Below, piece after piece: positions 24,733 to 35,715 of a stretch of DNA of 64,000 nucleotides (positions are counted from its first letter, which is position 1; the number at the start of each line of letters is the position of its first letter). The stretch is from NCBI GenBank assembly GCA_009103225.1, contig RHPI01002533.1, forward strand, positions 1,920,616 through 1,984,615, written 5' to 3'. The position numbers and the translations under genes were made by a program. The notes under the pieces were generated by a model. It searched no databases and had not been told where the DNA came from. It saw nothing but the letters and a program-made list of their open reading frames with translations. The stretch is from Chlorokybus atmophyticus. Lineage: Eukaryota; Streptophyta; Chlorokybophyceae; Chlorokybales; Chlorokybaceae.

Positions 24733-27237
24733 CTACTTCTTGCTGCCACGACCACGCCCACCGCGCCCACCCCGCCCACCCCGGCTGCCCTTCCCACGGC
24801 CCCTCCCGCGCTGTGTGGTTGTGCCTTCCTTTGCTGGCTCCCTCACCTTGATACTCTTCAGCAACCCAACAGGCCAAAGTAGCAACAAACCCGGCTCGCA
24901 CTCTGCGCATACATCAACCACACATGAACTCAGCTGACTTGCACAATGTTGAAACTGTTCGTGCAATCGCATGCACACAAACGCGTTCACCTTTCAAGTG
25001 GGTCACTTGCACTCCAACCCCATCACGCTTGAAGCTGATTGGCAGAGGCACAACCTCTTCTTCCCCTGGTCCGGGACGTCTGGTCCTAGTGATGGGAAGA
25101 CTGCGGCTGAACTGGACCACCATGTTGCCCTCTCCAATCTTCTTGCCATGAAATTTGTTGACAGGATTGATGTCGCTTACGTGCGCCTCCCCTACTGGTT
25201 CTTTGCGCCCGTTTATGAACAGTTGGACTTCACTGCCAACCTTCATCGTCGGTGCGGTGTCGTCCTTGTCGCTCAGCTTTTCCTGCGCATGCAAGTGACA
25301 AACACATCAAGAGGTACACACATACACATATGTGATCTCTCATACAGCGCTTGCGAAGCGACCTGCCTTCTGCGAGTCGTTGTCGCTGTTGTTGGGGCTG
25401 TCCCCCTCGTTGTCCGGGGCGCTGTCCTTGGCGCCATCTTCACCGCTGTTCTCGCTTCTATCTGTCTCAGGCATTTCTGAATACGTTGGCTCATCCTGCG
25501 ACAAGGTGACACGACGTGTTAACAAGCTTACAACCGTCACGCAACGAATGCGCGCCTGCCGCAGGTGACAGTTTGTGTGCAGCCAGAAGAACGCAAGAAG
25601 CCCATAAGATCAAGTACATGGTGCTTTCATACCTCCTTTTGCTTGCCGCTCTTCTTCTCCAACACCGTCTCCTGCTTGCCAGTCGAGTGGCCTGCCTCCT
25701 GAGACTTGTAGGGAGCCGGTATCGAGCGAACAGTTTTGTTTGTTTTCTTTTTGGGGGGGCTTGACACCTCATCCTCCTGCCAACAGCATGAAGTCAGATG
25801 GTGAGCCACAACTCAGTGCATTGCCGCTCTATCAAGTCCAATGCTGCGTACCTCACCAGACACTTTGCGCTTCCCTGAGCTGCTGTCACGCACATCAGCA
25901 CCCTGCTTGGCACGTGCCTGAACACAACAGTCATGAACCATCATGAACACATGTTTAGCAAAGTACAAGCAGGAGCGGCATCTGACCTGTGAACCAGTAG
26001 CAGGAGAACTTGAGGGTTGTGGTGCAGTGCCTTCCTTGTTACCTATCGCATACACAAGGCACCGATCACAAAAGCCTGCATATACACACAGTACTCCAGC
26101 AGCTGCCTGCGCGCGCAAGACGCGGCTCACGCTGCGAGGTGCCATTTCTGTCGTCGCTGGCGTCGCTGGCGGGATGTGAACGCGTGGGCGCCGTGCAATT
26201 ACAAGGGGTCATCATACGCACCACACAACCTGCATACATAAGGCACCATCAAACACAAAGCATCGTTCTCAACACGACATTGACAAAGCCAACTTTGTGC
26301 AAACTGTAGGTCACCCTCTGAGGTGGCATCCTCGTCGTCGCTGGCAGATTGCACTTCTTTTGACTTCTTGGGCTTCTTCTTGTTGGCTTTCTATCAAGCA
26401 CATGGCAAAGGCACTCAAGACATGCACATCGCACGAACACCTTAGTCACTACATGACACACACCTTGTTGTTCTTGTCGCTAGGCCCTCCCCTGCGCCTT
26501 GGCACAAAGCCCCCCGCGAAAGCCTTCTCCATCATCTCCTTGTAACGATTCCGACTCTTTTCTTTCTGCTTCTCTTTGTGCTTGGGGTTGCTGTATCCCT
26601 TTTTGTTGCCCAGATACTGTTGAATCTTCAAACGCGCCTACCCACTAATGAGAAAGTTGTGAAGGCCAACACATGCAAAGCAAACTCCTCCCAGCTCAGA
26701 CAATGCTGCCATATTGCATGACGGCTCATGTAACTGTGGGAAATTGCCAACCATTTGATAGGAGAGCTCTGGATTCAGCAGATGCCAGCATTTGGTTGCA
26801 AGAGCGAACTTGAATGGGTCCTGCTTCGTTTGAGTCTTCCCCGGCATCATGCGACAGTACTCGTAGCAAATCCGGCCTTTGTCGGCCAGCTTGGTGACCT
26901 TGCGACGATCACGGGCATGATGCTTCCCACGCCAATGTAGGACCTTCAGTGCCTGCATGATTTACATTGGTGCACTAGTACAACATGGGACAAAACAGAC
27001 TTCGGCAGCAAGGTCTGACATTGATTGCGGATGCTTGATGCATAAGCTCACTTTTAAGGAGACCATTGCTGTGGTCTCAAGATCACGCAGGTGAACAGTC
27101 GCCTCACTGGTTTCCCACTCATGCTGCAGCTGCTCATCAGAAGGACCACCAGCATTCTTCCCCCATATCTCTTCGTCCAAATTCTCCCATCCTTCGCTGC
27201 AGTTGCTGGACCGCCCACCCGACGTGGTGCCTGACAT
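24733..27237 (-). CDS. TnpA-like second CACTA protein (Transposase_24/PTTA-like) with RGG tail
   Basis: About ten small exons are read on the minus strand. The first three are 27237-27052, 26952 to about 26760, and 26637-26464; further exons lie near 26390, 26160, 26045, 25920, 25780, 25500, 25290-24920 and 24900-24733. The N-terminal part holds WHLLNPELSYQM. The middle is Lys/Ser/Glu/Asp-rich and probably disordered, with nuclear-localisation-like KANKKKPKKSK. The C-terminal domain has VQLFINGRKEPVGEAHVSD, then MVVQFSR, then LLLLWPVGLLKS. It has the layout of plant En/Spm TnpA-type proteins, whose conserved end has an R-x-x-PVA-x-G-x-I-x-S-x-D region and a final WP motif. The protein ends in an RG/RGG-rich tail before TAG, suggesting nucleic-acid binding. 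It runs antisense to the transposase gene. No premature stop was seen, but several splice choices are my own reading. Confidence 0.65.
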
Positions 27238-27430
27238 GATGATGCCCTCCTGTAGATAGATCAAGCTTGCTTTACAAGTCAGTTGCAACCGCAACCCTAA
27301 TCAACCTCAAGTCTTGGTTGACTCAAGTGACTGCAGGTTGTAAGCCATGTGGACTTGCTTGTTGACTTGTCACAGCAAGCAAACCATGTACCTTGCAAAA
27401 GAAGTGTCTCTAAGCTGCTTGCACAAAGGC

Positions 27431-27714
27431 GTGCTTGTGAACTTGTCAAACAGGCACCCAGCAAACCAAACACCCAGTACCTTGTAGAGTAGAAGCTTCT
27501 TCAGCTTCTTTCCAGCTGAACACGAGAAAGGTAAGCCTAACAGCAAGCTAGCAGGCAAATGGCATGTGCATGCACAAACATGTGCTTGTGAACTTGTCAA
27601 ACAGGCACCCAGCAAGCCAAACACCCAGTACCTTGTAGAGTAGAAGCTGCTTCAGCTTCTTGCCAGCTGAACACGACAAAGGTAAGCCTAACAGCAAGCT
27701 AGCAGGCAAATGGC
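27431..27714. repeat. 151-bp tandem duplication
   Basis: The segment from CTTGTGAACTTGTCAAACAG to CTAGCAGGCAAATGGCA occurs twice, offset by 151 bp, with few differences. It lies upstream of the TnpA-like gene start and could be part of its promoter region. No coding content. Confidence 0.85.
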
Positions 27715-28252
27715 AGTCCAGAATGCTAGCGGCACAACACCATGCTGTATTTGCTAATTGCAACGAAGTGACCCAGCATGCAACCACTAGAAAAGCAGTG
27801 CGACAAGACAGCTGACAACGCTCGCTCACCTCGCCACAGCACCGCCGCCGCCAACACAACCAGCAAGTACGCCGGTGCTGTGGGACAATCAGTGCAATTC
27901 CCGGTGCGGAAATCCCTGCAATCAATGGAATGCAGTGATCGTTCGGAAAATCCACATCAGCAATTGTGCTGGTCGGACACCAGTCGCGTCTCCGCTTGCT
28001 CCGACCGCAATAGGCCGCACGAGCAATTGCCGTGGAAATTGCCTTTTGTCGAAACTTTGATTGCCAAAATGAACTCTATGTTTATTGGTCCATACAAACC
28101 AAGCGAAATTACATTCTCTATTTCCGATGAAATCTTCCATGTCCGAGGACGGTGTCTGTGTGGCTTACCCCAAACTATAAGTAACCCTAACCCAAACATC
28201 CAATGCATGCTGGTAGTTGTATAGGATATGTGAAGTGCTGTGTGCTGCAACA

Positions 28253-29162
28253 ATGGACCCCCCTGTACCCATGCGCACCATGAATGAGGCTCTAACGCAG
28301 GCGCTCCTCGCAGTCGGGCGGCGATTAGTGGGACTAGGTCAGGTCTTGACACAACCGTGGAACGGCTATGTGGACTCTGGCGATGCTCGCTATCATCAGG
28401 TATCTTTCTCGCTATTCATGGTGTGAGTTGCGTGCGCTATGTCACTCTGCATGCTGCTGACTATGCATGCCACTATGCATGTGCCATACTGTTGCGCATT
28501 GTTTGTACATGCGTATGCCTTGTGTGCGATTTGGGTTGAGTTTGCCTGTGTAGTGTGCATATGTTTGTCCTGCTATGATAGGAACGCCTATATATATGCA
28601 CAGCTCTGATTGCTACCATGCAGCACCCTTGCGCGTTACATGCCGTGCATGTCATGCCATGCTACTGCCTGAATGCGTGTCCAGTTCATGTCCATAACAA
28701 TAGAGGCGCTGCCTATGCATTTGCATCAACTTCTGGCGCACGTTTATGAATGAATGCGATGCAACATGCGAGTTAACCTGTAAACTTGTTTGTCAGGTCC
28801 AATTATGCAATTGGGAGCTTTCAACTCGTGGAATTGTTCATCAGGCACCCATTGCGATTGCAGCTACTGTACAAACCGGTGTGTATGTGGCAGTCTCCGT
28901 GCATGAGAACACTCCCTCGCCTCCTGATGCGCCTCTTCCTGCTCGCACTATCATTGACTCGGGCACCTATGGCGCTGCTGGCCTGCGCGTTGTGATCGAG
29001 TGCGACAACAATATTGCTGCACGCTGGAGTGTGTTTACTGGCTCCGAAGTCCCTGCACATGGTGCAACGCCCGGTACCAATCTCACACAAACTTGTAATG
29101 GAATTTTCCCCACTCGCGACCCTCCTAGTGAACCTAGTGACTCTAGTGACTCGACGCAATGA
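28253..29162 (+). CDS. Unidentified two-exon protein inside the CACTA element
   Basis: Exons 28253-28399 and 28797-29162 join in phase (donor CAG/GTATCT, acceptor TGTCAG) and give about 170 residues ending in TGA. The N-terminal part is helical (MNEALTQALLAVGRRLVGLG). The C-terminal part is richer in beta-prone residues (IAIAATVQTGVYVAVSV), with a Pro/Ser/Asp tail. I do not recognise it. No zinc finger, protease or nuclease motif is visible. A second in-phase splice and balanced composition support it as real. It lies between the TnpA-like gene and the hairpin arrays. Confidence 0.4.
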
Positions 29163-30155
29163 CCATTGCTCTACACACACTTTGTTTGCCCTTTACACTA
29201 TGGTTACCGCTGAGCTGCTCTGCTGGTAATTCTCCAAGTGTGGCTGTTGCATGTGCAATCACTGATAACAGTGGGGTGTGTGCCTTTGTGCAACTTGGAG
29301 ATCTAGCAGCAGATCAGCTCAGGCACAACCGCCACAATTGTGTTCACAACAACATAGTGACTAGCAGATTAGTTACATTACAACTATACTACACAACAAC
29401 TACCAAACTACCACCAAACTATACAACTACACAACAACAACAACTACACAACAACTATACAACTACCAAAACTACCACCAAACTATAGGCCTTGTGCAAG
29501 GATGACGCAAAGATCTGACCTTGTACTTTGTATTACCTCATGGCCGTAGCACAGCCTGCAAGGCAAAGCGGGTTGCGCTCAAAACTGTTGGACACAAATC
29601 AGGCATGCAAGCGCCTAACACTGGCAGTAGAATTGCCCAAACATGCTGTTGGAAAAACCCCTCACAACTGCACTCACATATGCACAAATACAAGGTATGT
29701 TTGCGCAGCAGAAGAAGTGAACACGGACTTTTGCGACACACGCGCGCATACACACACATGAGGGCTTACAATCAACTGCCCCAGCTGACTGGACACCATA
29801 CACACACATGCACATTCATGTGATACGCATGCAAGGATGCATTTATCTGTCCCTGTCGTTGCTGGAGCTCTTCCCAACTTCTTGGGCACCGTGACTGGCG
29901 GTGTCCTGCAAACATGCTGCAGGCAATGCTCAACCTGTTGATAGCAGCTGTAAGAATGCCAAGACACCCAAATCACAGAGCCAAATACTCTGACCAAAGT
30001 CTCATCCACAAACACACCATGCCTGGCATGCGAGCTCTGGTTTACCTGCTGTCTTGGAAGCAGCCGGCTGAATCATCATACCCTCTGTTGAATGCATGCA
30101 AGCATCTGAGTCAAGACCAAATACCTACCTCATGTTCGACGAGATCAACTACACT
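29163..30155. other. Non-coding spacer in the CACTA element
   Basis: It contains a short ACAACTA-rich low-complexity tract (29370-29485) and otherwise no recognised feature. Short ORFs on both strands have no motif. Confidence 0.4.
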
Positions 30156-30313
30156 GGACCTAAAGCGACCGGCCATCGCTGAATGGTAGCTGTTTACCTG
30201 TAGATCACACACCGTAGTTAACCAACAGTAGAGTCAGAAATGGAGCAGGGAAATGACTCTTGAGAGACACAATGCTAGCGCAAGCACACACAGAAAGAAC
30301 ACCTTTTTGCCGC

Positions 30314-30600
30314 AGCATAGGCAAGGCCACTGAGGGGTTATGCCCAAGGCTGCCCCAGCGGCTTGCAGCAAACAGCTTTTGTGCCGCAGCACAGGCAAGG
30401 CCACTGAGGGGTTATGCACAAGGCTGCCCCAGCGGCTTGCAGCAAACACCTTTTTGCCGCAGCACAGGCAAGGCCACTGAGGGGTTATGCCCAAGGCTGC
30501 CCCAGCGGCTTGCAGCAAACAACTTTTGTGCCGCAGCACAGGTAAGGCCACTGAGGGGTTATGCATAAGGCTGCCCCAGCGGCTTGCAGCAAACACAGCA
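30314..30600. repeat. Hairpin array 1 (four units of about 74 bp)
   Basis: Tandem units contain GCCACTGAGGGGTTATGC then AAGGCTGCCCCAGCGGC. CTG-A-GGGG can pair with CCCCAG, leaving one bulged A. Units are almost identical, with changes mainly in the linker (TTTTTG or TTTTGTG). The minus-strand ORF through the array is repeat-derived. Same family as the arrays at 30.98, 31.56, 32.53, 36.78 and 41.14 kb. Confidence 0.85.
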
Positions 30601-30979
30601 CGCACAGCACGCACACACACACACACACACATGCATGGCATGCGCAAGGAAGCACGGCATGCACGTATCTGCTGTGTAGCCGCTAGCGCTCCAGCATCGC
30701 CGCCGCCGCCGACGACGACGATGACCTTGCCTGCGCCGGCGCCGCCGCCGCCGACCTTGACTAAAATCTGCATGCGAAATGGCTGCTGTAACTCCAAAAC
30801 CCTAAGTCCATGACCTAAGTCCATGGACCTAAAGCGACCGGCCATCGCTGAATGGTAGCTGTTTACCTGTAGATCACACACCGTAGTTAACCAACAGTAG
30901 AGTCAGAAATGGAGCAGGGAAATGACTCTTGAAAGACACAATGCTAGCGCAAGCACACACAGAAAGAACACCTTTTTGC

Positions 30980-31190
30980 CGCAAGGCCACTGAGGGGTTA
31001 TGCACAAGGCTGCCCCAGCGGCTTGCAGCAAACAGCTTTTGTGCCGCAGCACAGGTAAGGCCACTGAGGGGTTACGCACAAGGCTGCCCCAGCGGCTTGC
31101 AGCAAACAACGTTTGTGCCGCAGCACAGGTAAGGCCACTGAGGGGTTATGCACAAGGCTGCCCCAGCGGCTTGCAGCAAACACAGCACGC
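30980..31190. repeat. Hairpin array 2 (three units of about 74 bp)
   Basis: This is the duplicated counterpart of array 1, with the same CACTGAGGGGTTAYGC ... GCCCCAGCG units at about 30987, 31061 and 31135. Confidence 0.85.
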
Positions 31191-31559
31191 ACAGCACGCG
31201 CACACACACACACACATGCATGGAATGCGCAAGGAAGCACGGCATGCACGTATCTGCTGTGTAGCCGCTAGCGCTCCGGCATCGCCGCCGCCGCCGACGA
31301 CGACGATGACCTTGCCTGCGCCTGCGCCGCCGCCGCCGACCTTGACTAAAATCTGCATGCGACGTATCTGCCTGAGTTTCTTGCTAGGAACTCAAGATCG
31401 CTGGCGCCGTCGCCACCGACCTCAAAGACTTCGCCGCCAACCACGGCAACCTCGCCGCCTCCCGGCCACAACCTACAACAACATGTCCGGGCGGTTAGGG
31501 TTAGGGTTATGACATATGGCGAAACAGAGTCACAAAAACATTCACCCACACCACAGGGC

Positions 31560-31885
31560 CGGTCTTAGGTCTTACAGACCGCCCCAGCTTCTCACCAACA
31601 CATTCACAGAAAAACAAAACCACAAGGCAGGACACTGAGGTCTTACAGACCGCCCCAGCGACTCACCAGCACACATGCACAGAAACACAAAAACAAGGCA
31701 GGTCACTGAGGTCTTACAGACCGCCCCAGTGAATCACCAACAGAATCACAGAAACAAAACCACAAGGCAGGTCACTGAGGGCTTACATGCCGCCCCAGTG
31801 AATCACCAACACATGCAAATACCGGAAACCATAAGGCAGGACACTGAGGGCTTACATGCCGCCCCAGTGAATGACCAGCCCACAT
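31560..31885. repeat. Hairpin array 3 (about five units of 70 bp)
   Basis: Units read CACTGAGGTCTTACAGACC then GCCCCAGTG, or CACTGAGGGCTTACATGCC then GCCCCAGTG. CACTG pairs with CAGTG, and GGTCT pairs with AGACC. In the variant, GGC pairs with GCC instead, a compensatory change. Units are separated by ACA-rich linkers. Flanked by GCC-rich blocks and short TTAGGG runs (31497 and 32132). Confidence 0.85.
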
Positions 31886-32528
31886 ACACACACGCACGCG
31901 CACAAACAAAACATGCATGCAGGCAGGCTTGCACGTATCTGCCTAAGTAGCTCTGCATCAACCAAGGATGGCTGCCGCCGTCGCCGCCAACCTCAAGCAC
32001 CTCGCCGCCGACCACGCCGCCCACAACCTTTATAACTAAAGACGCTGCCGCGGCCGACCAAGACAACCTCGCCGCCGACCACAACAACCTCCCCGCCACC
32101 AACCTTGCAAACTACAACAACTTACAAAAACATTAGGGTTAGGGTTAGGGATGCCGGCTATGGCGTTAAAGGTGATAGCCCATCACCGATGGACCATCAC
32201 TGATTTGCTTAGGGTTTTGGTGTAGCGATCGAGCAGACAACTTGCAACTGGCAAGGCTGGGCGGCAAGGGCGGCGTTGTTGGCGAGGTCGGCGGCGGCGT
32301 TGGCTTCATTGCTGAAGTGCAAGTGTTGTGTTTTCGCTTGGTTGTTGTAGTTACTTCATTGGGTCCGAGAACCCTGGCGAGGTGGTTTCTTGCAGCTTCG
32401 GGTGGGCTTGCTGGAGGGTTGTGGCACTGCTTCCAACAAGGTGCAGCACATGCCGTGCTTGTCTTTGTTTGCATGCATGCCCGTTTGATCATTTCGCTAA
32501 CTGGCAAAAGTGCATGTTGTCTATGTTG

Positions 32529-32990
32529 TTAGCCACCACTTGATGCTAACCAGAGGGGCGGCCTCGTGCGTAAGACCACCTCTTGCTCAGTTTTCAAGCT
32601 GTTTTATTTGAGCATGCACTCTTGTTAGCCACCACTTGATGCTAACCAGAGGGGCGGCCTCGTGCGTAAGACCACCTCTTGCTCAGTTTTCAAGCTGTTT
32701 TATTTGAGCATGCACTCTTGTTAGCCACCACTTGATGCTAACCAGAGGGGCGGCCTCGTGCGTAAGACCACCTCTTGCTCAGTTTTTAAGCTGTTTTATT
32801 TGAGCATGCACTCTTGTTAGCCACCACTTGATGCTAACCAGAGGGGCGGCCTCGTGCGTAAGACCACCTCTTGCTCAGTTTCCAAGCTGTTTTATTTGAG
32901 CATGCACTCTTGTTAAGCACCACTTGATGATAACCAGAGGGGCGGCCTCGTGTGTAAGACCACCTCTTGCTCAGTTTTCAAGCTGTTTAT
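32529..32990. repeat. Hairpin array 4 (five units of 96 bp)
   Basis: Five direct repeats start at about 32529, 32625, 32721, 32817 and 32913. Each has a GTTAGC...GCTAAC stem followed by AGAGGGGCGGCCTCGTGCG and TAAGACCACCTCT. The reverse complement reads GAGGTGGTCTTACGCACGAG followed by GCCGCCCCTC, matching the family consensus. It lies just upstream of the first coding exon of the OTU/Gag-like gene, in its 5' UTR or promoter. Confidence 0.9.
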
Positions 32991-34729
32991 AGTTTTCATT
33001 GTGGCTGAGGCTAAAGTGTGCATGCTCAGGCTTGTCTGCGTGCTCAAATAGGCAGCCGTGTGTGTGTGTGCATGCTCATGTTGCTCAACTATGTGTGCTT
33101 GCTTTTGGCTGTGAAGCTTTCCTCAGGTCGTTCATCATGTCCAAGCGAAAGCTCGTTCCCCTTGGCCAGTTTAAGCCTGCAGGTAATAAGTAATGTATGC
33201 TTGTTCAGCATGATTATCGTTAACATGTGGTAACACTGGTCATGCACACAGACAAGAAGCACAAGGGTCCAGCGCACAAGAAGGAACCTGCTAAGAAGGA
33301 AGCTGTCCTGCAGAAACCCTGCAAGAAATCAAGTAATGTAGCGCTGTTCCAGCTGACCATACTAACGCATGCTCACTGCGGTTGTTTGCCACCATTGTTG
33401 CAATAACACTGTCTATTGCAGACCTTTTTGACACCACAAAGGCTCAGTTGCTGGAGGGGTTCAATAATTGGCGGAAACTAAGGGAGGAGGAGAAGGCTGG
33501 GAAGGCGAAGATGTCCACAGAATACAGTTGGGATGTCGTGGTTGAAGTAATGCAGAAGAACCTGAATGAAGATCCTCGCTTGCTTGAGCTCGACAAGAAC
33601 TTGCAGATCTGCCTACGGAAGTTCGTGGAGGACCAGCTCAGGCTTTGTGATCCGGAGGCAGCTGCTAGGGGTATGGACCTCGGGCATTTTGGCCTTGAAG
33701 ATGTTGTTACCGATAATGACATCCATGAAGAAACGAAGACAAAGTGGGGAAAGAAATTCTCTGACTGGAGGAAAGCGAAGGCGAAGAGCAAGAACCTCAT
33801 GTCATGGGGTGAGCTGGTGGTCTTTATCAAGAAAGCGCTGTGCAAACCAGACTTGGCTTCCCTCAATCGAGAATGGAGGCTCAAGCTACGGCAGTATGTG
33901 GAGGAAGAGCTAAGGCTATGTAATCCAGAGGCAGCTGCTATGGGCATCGACATCGGGGAATACGGTCTTGACTACGAAACAGAGACGCCCAAGCAGCAAG
34001 TGGAGGCCCAAGCCAAGCAGCAAGCCGACGCGGAGGCCAAGCAGCAAGCGGAGGATCAAGCCAAGCAGCAAGCGGATGCTGAGTCCAAGCAGCAAGCGGA
34101 TGCTGAGGCCAAGCAGCAAGCGGATGCTGAGGCCAAGCAGTAAGCCGACGCGGAGGCCCAGCAGAAAGCTGAGGCCCCACCCAAGTCCCAGACTGCACCA
34201 ATGCAGGAAGGGCCTCGACCTGAAGCCGGTACCTCTGCTTCTGCTGTTGAACCAGAAGACGGTCTACCTCCAGCAGAAACAGAGGGCGAGTTAGAGCTGG
34301 TTGGGCTGTTGCATGATAAACACCGGCTTCGGCTTTTCGATGCCTATGCAGATGGGAATTGCTTCTATGCCTGCCTTGCCCAGTCGCGCCCTCGCGTGAA
34401 CGCTGCGTGCTTGACACACGCCAACGCAACGGACAACGGGTCTTTCTGGCGAAGCATTGTGCTGGACAATGGCAAACAGCTGCCAACAAGAGAGCAAGCG
34501 CAAAAGCTTCGGAAGATCTGTGCTAAGCAGGTCAACCTTTATTGGTTGCTGGAGTATCGCAACTACGGGGCCTGTGGTGACATGGGCCAGGATTACAAAA
34601 GGATGGCCAGGAAATATGGCGTAACCAGGGCACTTAACAAAAAGCAACTCAAGACTAAGCAAGATGAAGACAACGCTGTAGAGGCTCTGCAGAAAGTGAT
34701 CGCTGAAGAGAGCGTTTATGCCGATCAAC

Positions 34730-34768
34730 TGCAAGTGGCGATCATGGCNTTGCAAGTGGCGATCATGG
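34730..34768. other. Probable contig-join artefact (N at 34748)
   Basis: The 18-bp string TTGCAAGTGGCGATCATG follows the single N and is also present, bar its first base, just before it. This is what an unmerged overlap would leave. Removing the extra 21 nt keeps the OTU reading frame. The same pattern occurs at 35003 (ATCCAAGCAA on both sides). Confidence 0.75.
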
Positions 34769-35378
34769 TGCACGCTCTTGGCATTCACATCGGTACTGTG
34801 CAGCTCACTGAGGTTGCCGACGAGAAGCAGTACTGCTGGGAAGCAGAGCACAACAGGGCGGCCTCATCGAAGGCGATGACGGGAGGTACTACACAGTGGA
34901 TGCCAAGGGAGAGAAGCATTCCGTCAAACCTGTAGTGGTGATTGGCGAGGATGTTATCGATGTGGCTGGCCATATAATCATTGGCAACACGGATCCAAGC
35001 AANAATCCAAGCAAGCCCAGTGCGCATTACATGTCTGTTGGTGATGCAAATGGTATACTCTCTTGGCAGCGCAGCGACATGCCACCAGAAGTCCTGCGCT
35101 GCATGTACCCTGCAGATGCCGAGCCCCAGCCCCAGCCCCAGCCCCAGCCCCAGCCCCAGCAGCAAGCCCCAGCCCAGCCCCAGCAGCAAGCCCAGCCCCA
35201 GCCCCAGCCGCAGCCCCAGCCCCAGCCCAAGCAGCAAGCCGAGCCCCAGCCCAAGCAGCAAGCTGATGCCGAGGCCAAGCAGGCCAAGCAGGAGGCCAAG
35301 CAGCAGGCCAAGCAGCGGCAGGAGGCGGAGGCCAAGGCCAAGCTGGATGAGGACAATGCCAAGCAGCGGCAGGAGGAG

Positions 35379-35715
35379 GCCGAGGCCAAGCAGAGGCAGG
35401 AGGCGGAGGCCAAGGCCAAGCAGGATGAGGCCAATGCCAAGGCCAAGCAGAGGCTGGAGGCCGAGGCCAAGCAGCAGCAGGAGGAGGCCAAGGCCAAGCA
35501 GGATGAGGCCAATGCTAAGGCCAAGCAGGAGGAGGCCGAGGCCAAGCAGAGGCAGGAGGCGGAGGCCAAGGCCAAGCAGGATGAGGCCAATGCCAAGGCC
35601 AAGCAGAGGCTGGAGGCCGAGGCCAAGCAGCAGCAGGAGGAGGCCAAGGCCAAGCAGGATGAGGCCAATGCTAAGGCCAAGCAGGAGGAGGCCGAGGCCA
35701 AGCAGAGGCAGGAGG
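35379..35715. repeat. 156-bp tandem repeat encoding the coiled coil
   Basis: Units starting GCCGAGGCCAAGCAGAGG at 35379, 35535 and 35691 are nearly identical over 156 bp (52 codons), the third being partial. Within them runs a shorter GCCAAGCAG periodicity. They code for KQRQEAEAKAKQDEANAKAK-type sequence. Just upstream, 35124-35230 is a CCCCAG repeat. Confidence 0.9.

Larger units (their letters stand above)
30156..31360. repeat. Segmental duplication, two copies offset by about 669 bp
   Basis: The sequence starting GGACCTAAAGCGACCGGCCA at about 30156 recurs at about 30825. Both copies have the same order: a unique lead-in with GTAGCTGTTTACCTGTAG, a hairpin tandem array, a CA tract, CACGGCATGCACGTATCTGC, and a GCC/GAC-rich block. 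The first copy has four hairpin units and the second has three. The high identity suggests a recent duplication. Confidence 0.85.

Noticed and set aside
30234-30881. Minus-strand ORF with repeated Ser/Leu/Cys-rich segments
   Set aside because: It is produced by the hairpin tandem array and differs between the two duplicated copies only in ways that match the repeat.
31560-31885. Hammerhead ribozyme, because units contain CTGA
   Set aside because: The conserved CUGANGA and GAAA boxes with a third stem are not present. Other self-cleaving classes cannot be judged by eye.
31497-32150. Telomere or chromosome end, suggested by TTAGGG runs
   Set aside because: Only two or three units occur, inside a transposon with genes on both sides. 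At most these are interstitial motifs.
30314-32990. CRISPR array
   Set aside because: The repeats are long, units differ in linker rather than having unique spacers of constant length, there are no cas genes, and the genome is eukaryotic.
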